Part shown: piece by piece, positions 24,008-30,760 of the stretch | Layout: every line of letters starts with the position of its first letter | Numbering within the stretch: position 1 is the stretch's first letter | From: UBA9715 sp045629845 | GTDB lineage: Bacteria; Actinomycetota; Coriobacteriia; Coriobacteriales; Eggerthellaceae | Assembly: GCA_045629845.1 (NCBI GenBank) | Contig: JAZQRZ010000077.1 | Coordinates: forward strand, 1-43,333 | Direction of reading: 5' to 3' | Length of the DNA stretch: 43,333 nucleotides | Position numbers and translations under genes: made by a program | The notes under the pieces: generated by a model | Databases searched by the model: none | The model's input: the letters and a program-made list of their open reading frames with translations, nothing else | What the model was told of the DNA's origin: nothing

Positions 24008-25494
24008 TATCGCCCCACCCCATCTCGAATACGAAACCCTAACGCTTCGCACAAATCAGACTTTTCAACAACACGCCGCTGATCCATATCAGCGATAGTT
24101 CGCGCAACAGAAAGCACACGCGTAATACCCCTACCTGTCATGTTATTAGCAACTGCAGCTCGCTCAAAAAAAGCCGAGTCCTTTTCGGATAAGTGACATG
24201 AAGCAATAAGCCCTTGCGTAGTTGAATCATAGTTCTCGTGAACCTTACGCCAAGACGCGTATTCCCTACCAGACATTACACCCGCGCGTAATTCTTCTGA
24301 TGAGACACCTCCTCCACGAGTAAGCACATCAGAGGGAGGGACACGCTTAACATCAATGTGCATATCAATACGATCCATAAGGGGGCCACCTATTCGATTC
24401 TGATAGTCACGAATCTGCTTTACCGAACAAGTGCACTCGTGACCCGAGTCACCAAAATAGCCACAAGGACAAGGATTACTGGCAGCCACCAAAACAAACC
24501 GAGCAGGAAAAGTTACGTTTCCATCAGCACGCGTAATACTGACGGTACCCGATTCAAGCGGTTGTCTCATTTGTTGCAAGACTGAACTCTTAAATTCTGG
24601 CAGCTCATCCAAAAAGAGTTCCCCCAGATGAGCAAGCGAAATTTCCCCTGGACGAACAGGCGATCCACCACCTATTAAGCCAGCAGCAGTTGCTGAATGA
24701 TGAGGCTGTCGAAAGGGTCGCACCCCTGCCAATATGGAACCAATTGGTTCACCAGCTACAGAATGAATAAGCGCAACTTGCAGCTTTTCGTCTTCTGTTA
24801 GCGGAGGCATGATAGAAGGTAATCGTTTTGCCAACATGGTTTTTCCTGAACCCGGAGGCCCCATCATAAGCACGCCATGACCACCGGCAGCAGCAATTTG
24901 CAACGCCCGCTTAGCCATTTCGTTTCCCGAAACATCACGATAGTCCAATTGTTCTTCTAGCAACTGAACCCGTCTGCTATCTACGCTCGAAAAACTAGGG
25001 CCTCGTAAGTCAGACAATGACTGAAGACCTCTTTGACGCAAGCCTTCAATCCTAACGAGGCCATCAACCTCATCGGAGCACACAAAAGCAAGCCCGTAAT
25101 CGCGAGCACAAAGAGCATACGCGAGCAAGCCATCAACAGGTCGCACACGTCCTTCAAGTGATAATTCGCCAGCAAACAAATTGTCTTTAGCAAGCCCTGG
25201 ATCAATTTGGCCTGTAGCTACTAATATTCCAACCGCAATAGGAACATCAAAACCAGACCCTGTCTTTTTCAAAGAACTAGGGGCAAGATTAACAAGCACC
25301 TTATCGCCTGGCATGGTATAACCAGCAGCTTTAATGGCGGCTTTCACACGCTCGCGAGATTCCTGAACTGCAGCATCAACCATTCCTACAATGCTGAAAC
25401 CTGGAAGGCCAGTAGAAACCGACACTTCAACATCGACAGGAATCGCTTCTACACCGCGAAGCACTGCCCCATGAACACAACAACGCCCCGCCAT
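24007..25494 (-). CDS. comM: ComM/YifB-type Mg-chelatase-like AAA+ ATPase
   Basis: A 495-residue hexameric helicase-type ATPase. An N-terminal Lon-protease-like fold (SVSTGLPGFSIVGMVDAAVQ) leads to Walker A GPPGSGKTMLAK, Walker B ELFLDELPEF, a Cys-rich insert CPCGYFGDSGHECTC and the Mg-chelatase C-terminal domain. In transformable bacteria ComM drives branch migration to extend integration of donor DNA. The ATG overlaps the yraN stop by one base (TAATG), as does the next junction with dprA. Upstream in-frame Met codons inside yraN are less likely starts. Confidence 0.94.
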   Translation of the reverse strand: MAGRCCVHGAVLRGVEAIPVDVEVSVSTGLPGFSIVGMVDAAVQESRERVKAAIKAAGYTMPGDKVLVNLAPSSLKKTGSGFDVPIAVGILVATGQIDPGLAKDNLFAGELSLEGRVRPVDGLLAYALCARDYGLAFVCSDEVDGLVRIEGLRQRGLQSLSDLRGPSFSSVDSRRVQLLEEQLDYRDVSGNEMAKRALQIAAAGGHGVLMMGPPGSGKTMLAKRLPSIMPPLTEDEKLQVALIHSVAGEPIGSILAGVRPFRQPHHSATAAGLIGGGSPVRPGEISLAHLGELFLDELPEFKSSVLQQMRQPLESGTVSITRADGNVTFPARFVLVAASNPCPCGYFGDSGHECTCSVKQIRDYQNRIGGPLMDRIDMHIDVKRVPPSDVLTRGGGVSSEELRAGVMSGREYASWRKVHENYDSTTQGLIASCHLSEKDSAFFERAAVANNMTGRGITRVLSVARTIADMDQRRVVEKSDLCEALGFRIRDGVGR

Positions 25495-25889
25495 TAGAAA
25501 GCACACTCAAACGCATGCTTATAATGACGCACACATGCTTTGTCTTGCGACACAACCATAAGCGACACAATATCGAAGCGAACAGGCATATCTACGAATT
25601 CAGACTCTCGCAAATACCAGCATGCAATACGCTCGTAGCGCCTTCGCTTCTCGGGAGTGACCGCTTCGGAAGGAAAACCTTTCTTAAGATTAGTTCTGGT
25701 CTTAACCTCGACAAAAACAAGAGTGCAGCCATCTAAAGCGATGACATCGGCTTCGCCTGCAGGGCATTCCCAGTTACGCTCAACGATTTCGTAGCCACTA
25801 AGCTCTAAATAGCGAACTGCTGCATCTTCGCCGCGCCTACCCAGTTCCTTGTTGTGCAAGTTCTTCTTGGCATTCTTATTCTTTCCCAT
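25494..25889 (-). CDS. yraN: YraN-family (UPF0102) nuclease-like protein
   Basis: A 131-residue protein of the restriction-endonuclease-like fold. It shows GRRGEDAAVRYLELSGYEIV, NWECPAGEADVIALDGCTLV and FVEVKTRT, which provide the E-x-D-x-ExK active-site pattern. The biochemical role is uncertain; the family is usually next to rnhB and comM, as here. Two ATGs occur back to back after AAAGGAGC; the second gives better spacing and is used. It is translationally coupled to comM. Confidence 0.9.
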   Translation of the reverse strand: MGKNKNAKKNLHNKELGRRGEDAAVRYLELSGYEIVERNWECPAGEADVIALDGCTLVFVEVKTRTNLKKGFPSEAVTPEKRRRYERIACWYLRESEFVDMPVRFDIVSLMVVSQDKACVRHYKHAFECAF

Positions 25890-26090
25890 CATGCTCCTTT
25901 CAACTGAATGAAAAGGCATGATAGAAGGTCAATCTTTACCAGAAACCGAATCTTTAGGGGATATAAGTCATGCGGCCTAACAACTAATGCCAACAAAACT
26001 ACCTGGATAACCGTGGATTAACCAGGAAACATGAATATAAATATCGTCTAAGAACACGAAGAAAAGCGACAATTGCTCCGCTAAGACAGA

Positions 26091-26876
26091 CTAGAACAAG
26101 GATTCCTGCATAAAAGAACGGCAGAAACTTTTACGATGAACAGCAGAAACTCCTAAAGTTTTAATAGCTTCGATGTGCTGCGCAGAACCATACCCCTTAT
26201 TCCCAGAGAAATCATAGTCGGGATATTCCTGCGACAGGTCGCACATCAAAGCATCACGTGTAACCTTCGCAACAATAGATGCAGCCGCAATAGAAGCGCA
26301 CTTAGCATCGCCCTTTACCACATTGACTTCACGCTCATCGATATGAAGAGGATTGCCATCAAGAAGAACAATATCAGGTTTAATTCCCTTCTTTTCGATT
26401 GCTGCAATCGCAGAAGTAAAAGCGCGCTTAAGTGATAATGTCATGCCATCCCGATCGATATCAGCAGGCGGAATATATTCAACCGTCCACGCAAGCGCTA
26501 AACGCTTTACATCAGCTGCAACCTTTTCGCGTTGTTCAGGGGTTAACTGCTTTGAATCGTTAAGGCCTTCTATAAATGGCTCGCTTGGTAAAACCACCGC
26601 CCCAACTGCTAAAGGACCAGCCACAGCACCGCGACCAACCTCATCCAACCCGACTACGACCGACTGATTGTCTTGCAGAAAACTGCGTTCATAGGTATAC
26701 AGCGATTCAATGCGGGCACGCTCAGCCTTTTCAGCAGCAATACGTTTACGGGCTACCTGAATCGCACTACAGACACCCTTTCTTGTATCAGCAGCAAGCG
26801 CGCGCTCTAAAGCAGCTAATTCTTTTTCGTCAGCACAACGCAGCCTGTCACGTATTTCTGCAACCGTCATCGCCAT
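26091..26876 (-). CDS. rnhB: Ribonuclease HII
   Basis: A 261-residue enzyme that cleaves RNA in RNA-DNA hybrids, including single misincorporated ribonucleotides. The family motif VVGLDEVGRGAVAGPLAVGA gives active-site Asp78 and Glu79; further acids lie in VLLDGN and KGDAKCASIAAASI. The first 70 residues are a charged helical extension found in many Gram-positive RNase HII proteins. It follows rplS by 114 bases across a terminator, and 171 bases without a gene separate it from yraN. Confidence 0.95.
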   Translation of the reverse strand: MAMTVAEIRDRLRCADEKELAALERALAADTRKGVCSAIQVARKRIAAEKAERARIESLYTYERSFLQDNQSVVVGLDEVGRGAVAGPLAVGAVVLPSEPFIEGLNDSKQLTPEQREKVAADVKRLALAWTVEYIPPADIDRDGMTLSLKRAFTSAIAAIEKKGIKPDIVLLDGNPLHIDEREVNVVKGDAKCASIAAASIVAKVTRDALMCDLSQEYPDYDFSGNKGYGSAQHIEAIKTLGVSAVHRKSFCRSFMQESLF

Positions 26877-26940
26877 AAGTCATCCTTCAGTCAATTTGTT
26901 TGATTATCCCACGAGTCTAAAAGTGTGCGAGAGGACAAAC

Positions 26941-26969
26941 AAAAAGAGCGCCGGACTAGCCGACGCTCT
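26941..26969 (-). terminator. Terminator after rplS
   Basis: On the - strand AGAGCGTCGG pairs with CCGGCGCTCT (10 bp with one G-T pair) around a five-base loop, followed by five T. It separates rplS from rnhB. Confidence 0.85.
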
Positions 26970-26990
26970 GTACATACTTTGAAAAAGAAC

Positions 26991-27338
26991 TTATCGGTAA
27001 GCCTTTTCTTTAATCTTAGCAGCCTTGCCGACCTTATCGCGCAGGTAGTACAGCTTGGCGCGACGAACATCACCACGACGAGTGACTTCAATCTTGTCGA
27101 TCTTCGGGGAGTGAACCGGGAAAGTACGTTCGACACCCACGGAGAAGCTAACCTTACGAACCGTAAAGGTTTCGCGGCTGGAGTGACCATGACGACGAAT
27201 TACATCGCCCTGGAAAACCTGGATGCGCTCGCGGTTACCTTCGGTAATGCGATAGTGAACCTTGACGTTGTCACCAACGTTAAACTCAGGAATTTCCTGC
27301 TTCTTCTGCTGCTCTTCAATGGCGCGGATGATATCCAT
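26991..27338 (-). CDS. rplS: 50S ribosomal protein L19
   Basis: A 115-residue protein at the 30S-50S interface. The family pattern is complete: PEFNVGDNVKVHYRI, ERIQVFQGDVIRRHG, ETFTVRKVSFSVGVERTFP and RRAKLYYLRDKVGKAAKIKE. It has its own promoter about 70 bases upstream and a terminator after it, so it is a single-gene unit. In many Actinobacteria it adjoins trmD and lepB; here those genes are about 13 kb away. Confidence 0.97.
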   Translation of the reverse strand: MDIIRAIEEQQKKQEIPEFNVGDNVKVHYRITEGNRERIQVFQGDVIRRHGHSSRETFTVRKVSFSVGVERTFPVHSPKIDKIEVTRRGDVRRAKLYYLRDKVGKAAKIKEKAYR

Positions 27339-27404
27339 TTTGACTTCCTTCTATACCTTCAAACCAAACCATTGCACGGTTTCTGTCTCTAGACGCGATT
27401 TGTT

Positions 27405-27433
27405 AGTATATCGCCACCTGAAAGGCGATGCAA
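27405..27433 (-). promoter_or_regulatory. Promoter of rplS
   Basis: TTGCAT (27428-27433) and TATACT (27405-27410) on the - strand are separated by 17 bases. The dyad atcgcc/ggcgat (27410-27415 with 27424-27429) spans the spacer. The predicted leader is about 60 bases. Confidence 0.55.
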
Positions 27434-27474
27434 GAATAAATAACCAGTTCGCAAACCATACATAAGATGGCGAA

Positions 27475-27807
27475 CTAAATCATTGAAAGCAGTGCGTACG
27501 CAACAACACCAACAACAGCACTTAAGAGCAAGGATTTACTTAATCGTGCAACAACAACCACGATAAGTGCCGCCAGAAGCGGAGCCCCAGCAGGCCAGAA
27601 GCCCATATCAAACATTCCTGGAGTTAGCAGATCATTTGCCACAAGAGCTGCAAATGCTGCGGGCGGAATGAAACCAAGGGCTTCAGTAACCCGTTCAGGA
27701 AGTTGTCGCCCTTTTAATAAGAACAAGGGCAAAACACGGCAAGCGAGCATAGTAATAGCGCAGGTGATAAAAACTATCCAAAAGCCAGTCCAACTGATTG
27801 GTTCCAT
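27475..27807 (-). CDS. azlD: AzlD-type branched-chain amino acid exporter subunit
   Basis: A 110-residue membrane protein with four hydrophobic segments and the conserved RVLPLFLLKGRQLPERVTEA stretch, followed by GFIPPAAFAALVANDL. AzlD acts with AzlC to export branched-chain amino acids or their analogues. It begins two bases after azlC, so expression is coupled. A hairpin overlapping its stop codon (27446-27476) may end the transcript weakly. Confidence 0.88.
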   Translation of the reverse strand: MEPISWTGFWIVFITCAITMLACRVLPLFLLKGRQLPERVTEALGFIPPAAFAALVANDLLTPGMFDMGFWPAGAPLLAALIVVVVARLSKSLLLSAVVGVVAYALLSMI

Positions 27808-27809
27808 TA

Positions 27810-28496
27810 CTATCCCCTAGCCTTAATGCGCGAGAAAGCAATGGCGCACACAACACCAAACAAAGCGCCAACAAAAATGGCAGGACCAGCTAACCCAATG
27901 CATTTACAAACGAATACCCCCACCATCGCACATAACGCTGCAACGATGTTTGCGGGTGTTATCTCTTGCGTTACTAACAAGCAAATGAAAATTGAAGTCA
28001 TGGCAAAAGCAGCAATGGCCAGAGGAATACCAATGGCATTGCCAATAAAGACACCAATGACGCATGAAATTGTCCAAGAAGACTGAGAAAACAAATTTAC
28101 GAGCGTTGCCCGTTGTACTGTCCATCCACCCTGTTCGAATTGCTGAGTGTTAACTCCAAAGCTTTCATCAGTTACCGTGGCAGCAAACCAAAACGCCAAG
28201 CGTTTCGAAGCCTTTTCGCACCAAGGTGCGAAAGCGGCCGAATACAGCATCTGACGAGTATTCACAAACGAAACGCTAAGAATAATTGAAGCCAAGGGAG
28301 CCCCAGCAAGCCACATGTTAGGAATCATGAACTGGCCAGCACCCGAATAAAACAGTGCACACATCATAAAAACCTGCAAGGCATTCATACCAATTGAAGC
28401 TGACAAAATGCCACAGGGAATACCAATGGCAATGTAGCCAAGTACAATTGGAAGAGCCGCTTTAAACGATGCTTTTATGTTGTCGCTAGTAAACAC
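27810..28496 (-). CDS. azlC: AzlC-family branched-chain amino acid exporter
   Basis: A 228-residue membrane protein with about seven hydrophobic segments. The AzlC signatures LPIVLGYIAIGIPCGILSAS, FYSGAGQFMIPNMWLAGAP and NTRQMLYSAAF are clear. With AzlD it forms a two-component exporter related to YgaZH. It follows mtnA by only 9 bases, which places amino acid export and a thioribose-phosphate isomerase in one transcript. Confidence 0.9.
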   Translation of the reverse strand: MFTSDNIKASFKAALPIVLGYIAIGIPCGILSASIGMNALQVFMMCALFYSGAGQFMIPNMWLAGAPLASIILSVSFVNTRQMLYSAAFAPWCEKASKRLAFWFAATVTDESFGVNTQQFEQGGWTVQRATLVNLFSQSSWTISCVIGVFIGNAIGIPLAIAAFAMTSIFICLLVTQEITPANIVAALCAMVGVFVCKCIGLAGPAIFVGALFGVVCAIAFSRIKARG

Positions 28497-28505
28497 AAAT
28501 CGCGA

Positions 28506-29513
28506 TTATAGCTGTGCTGCAAGCTCTGTGGGCAAAAACGAACCTTTTTCCGTAACAATCTTCGTAATAAGGCGCGCCGGAGTAACGTCGAAAGCAGGAT
28601 TCCAAACATCAACACCTGCAATTTGACGGGGTAAAACTTCACTAGATGAGCGTTGTTCGATTTCGATTTCAGAACCTTCGTTAAGGGTTGCATCAATCGT
28701 AGAAAAGGGTGCTGCTACATAAAAAGGAATGCCGTGTTCTTTAGCTAATACCGCAACACCGTACGTACCAATCTTGTTAGCCGCATCGCCATTACGCGCA
28801 ATGCGATCCGCTCCCACAAGCACGGCATCGACTTTCCCCTGAGCCATAAGAGAAGCTGCCATGTTGTCACAAATGAGCGTTGTTGGAATGCCGACTTGGG
28901 CAAGCTCCCAAACCGTAAGACGAGCACCCTGTCCCACTGGCCGCGTTTCATCGGCATACACATGATCAATTTTGCCTTCTGCAGCTGCGCTATACACCAC
29001 ACCCAAAGCGGTTCCGTAGTAAAACGTCGCCAAACTTCCGGCATTGCAGTGCGTTAAAACCCTGGTATGAGCACCAAGAAGCGCCGAGCCATTTTTGCCA
29101 ATCGCCCGATTAGTTTCCTCATCTTCAGCTTCCATTTGCTTAACAAGGTTAAAGAGGTTATCTGCCACCTTGTCTTCAGGAAGGCCGCTAATGCTATCAA
29201 GTGCACGATTAACGGCCCAGCGCAAATTCACTGCGGTCGGACGCGCAGTCGCGATTTCTTCTGAAGCAGCTATACAATCTTTTTTGTCGTATTCCGCCCA
29301 TAAAGCCAAAGCAGCAGCCCCAGCAAGACCAATTGCTGGTGCGCCTCGCACTTCAAGCGTTTTAATAGCATGAACTACCTTGCGCCAATCTTTTGTCTCT
29401 TCAATTTGAAGAACGTCAGGCAACAAACGCTCGTTGATATAGCGAAAAACAGCGCCTTCTTCGCTTCGTACGAGTTCAACCGAGTGCGGCAAGTTTTCCA
29501 TATGCAAGTTCAT
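28506..29513 (-). CDS. mtnA: S-methyl-5-thioribose-1-phosphate isomerase (MtnA family)
   Basis: A 335-residue aldose-ketose isomerase of the methionine salvage pathway. It shows RGAPAIGLAGAAALAL, the catalytic-Cys loop HCNAGSLATFYYGTALGV, ADETRPVGQGARLTVWEL and GADRIARNGDAANKIGTYG with the catalytic Asp. These set it apart from the eIF-2B subunits of the same fold. No other methionine-salvage gene is nearby. In anaerobes the enzyme also serves oxygen-independent salvage shunts or 5-deoxyribose disposal. The start could be Met1 or Met5; ribosome-binding signals are weak. It leads a probable mtnA-azlC-azlD operon. Confidence 0.88.
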   Translation of the reverse strand: MNLHMENLPHSVELVRSEEGAVFRYINERLLPDVLQIEETKDWRKVVHAIKTLEVRGAPAIGLAGAAALALWAEYDKKDCIAASEEIATARPTAVNLRWAVNRALDSISGLPEDKVADNLFNLVKQMEAEDEETNRAIGKNGSALLGAHTRVLTHCNAGSLATFYYGTALGVVYSAAAEGKIDHVYADETRPVGQGARLTVWELAQVGIPTTLICDNMAASLMAQGKVDAVLVGADRIARNGDAANKIGTYGVAVLAKEHGIPFYVAAPFSTIDATLNEGSEIEIEQRSSSEVLPRQIAGVDVWNPAFDVTPARLITKIVTEKGSFLPTELAAQL

Positions 29514-29593
29514 ACCGTGAAATAACCTTTCAAAACCTTGTTACCTTTGTTTAAGCATAGCGCAGAAATATCAGCGTAGGCTATTATGACTGT

Positions 29594-30679
29594 ATGAATA
29601 CAAAGACAAAAGAGCGCGTTTTAATGGCGATGAGCGGCGGTGTCGATAGCTCGGTATCAGCACTTGTCCTTAAAGATAATGGATACGAAGTCGAAGGGGT
29701 AACTTTAAAGCTCTTCGATAATGAAGATGTATCTATAGAAAACGAAAGCACTTGCTGTTCGCTCAAAGATGCCGACGATGCGCGTCAGGTGTGCCTTGAA
29801 CTTGGTATCCCGCATATCATTTACAACTTTTCGCGTACCTTTAATGAGGCGGTCATAGATCGGTTTTGTAATGGCTATCTAACAGGTCAAACCCCTAATC
29901 CATGCATTGATTGCAATCGCTATGTCAAATTTGAAGCACTGCAACAACGCCGTCGCGAATTAGGTTTTGACTATGTTGCAACTGGACACTATGCAAGGCG
30001 GCGTTTTAACGAAGATACGGGTCGCTATGAGTTGCTTCGAGGTTTAGACGACAATAAGGACCAAAGCTATGTCCTCTTTCATTTGAACCAAGACACGTTG
30101 GCTCATATGCTATTTCCGCTTGGTGAATATACAAAGCCAGAAGTACGCAAGCTTGCTGAAGAATATGGCTTTATAAACGCTGAAAAGGCGGAAAGCCAAG
30201 ATATCTGTTTTGTACCCGATGGCGACTACGCATCCTTTATTGCGATGCGCACGGGAGAACATTTCGAACCAGGCAGCATCGTCAATCGCAACGGCGATGT
30301 TATCGGACAGCACACGGGGCTTATTCACTACACCGTTGGCCAACGCAAAGGCATTGGCGTTGCAGCCGCAGAGCCACTATACGTTTTCGCGAAGAACAGC
30401 GAACGCAACGAACTAGTAGTTGACACGAATGCGAATACCCTTTGCACATCGATTGAGGTATGCGATGTTAATTTTATTGCTCGCGCCAGCCTTCCCCAAC
30501 CAGAACAGTTCACGGTGAAAACCCACTATCGTCAGGTTGCTAAAGCTGCAACGATTGAGCAAATTGGCGAAACGGATATTCGCATCACGTTTGCCGAACC
30601 TCAACGTGCCTGCGCAGCAGGCCAAGCTGCCGTCGTTTACGACGGCGATGTTGTGGTTTGCGGCGGAACCATCAAATAA
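29594..30679 (+). CDS. mnmA: tRNA 2-thiouridylase MnmA
   Basis: A 361-residue enzyme that adds sulphur to U34 of the Lys, Glu and Gln tRNAs. It has the PP-loop AMSGGVDSSVSAL (12-24), nucleophile Cys104 in TGQTPNPCIDC and sulphur-carrying Cys205 in ESQDICFVPDG, and the C-terminal barrel region. Length is typical. No Shine-Dalgarno sequence precedes the ATG. A TATTAT box ends six bases before it, so the message could be leaderless. It is the only + strand gene between 8336 and 36678 and is divergent from mtnA. Confidence 0.96.
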   Translation: MNTKTKERVLMAMSGGVDSSVSALVLKDNGYEVEGVTLKLFDNEDVSIENESTCCSLKDADDARQVCLELGIPHIIYNFSRTFNEAVIDRFCNGYLTGQTPNPCIDCNRYVKFEALQQRRRELGFDYVATGHYARRRFNEDTGRYELLRGLDDNKDQSYVLFHLNQDTLAHMLFPLGEYTKPEVRKLAEEYGFINAEKAESQDICFVPDGDYASFIAMRTGEHFEPGSIVNRNGDVIGQHTGLIHYTVGQRKGIGVAAAEPLYVFAKNSERNELVVDTNANTLCTSIEVCDVNFIARASLPQPEQFTVKTHYRQVAKAATIEQIGETDIRITFAEPQRACAAGQAAVVYDGDVVVCGGTIK

Positions 30680-30712
30680 GACGATTCATTACCTAACCCT
30701 ATGCAAATAAAA

Positions 30713-30742
30713 AAGAACCCGCCGTTAAGCGGGTTCTTTTCT
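30713..30742. terminator. Two-way terminator between mnmA and ppdK
   Basis: A perfect 10-bp stem, aagaacccgc/gcgggttctt (30713-30722 with 30729-30738), has a six-base loop. T tracts occur in both directions (ttct on the + strand and TTTTT on the - strand), so it serves both convergent genes. Confidence 0.9.
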
Positions 30743-30760
30743 TAGTCTGTTAAAGCGAAA

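Noticed and set aside
28506..29513. Translation initiation factor eIF-2B-like subunit
   Set aside because: Same fold, but the CNAGSLA and GADRIARNGDAANKIGTYG motifs with the catalytic Cys and Asp are specific to the MtnA isomerase branch.
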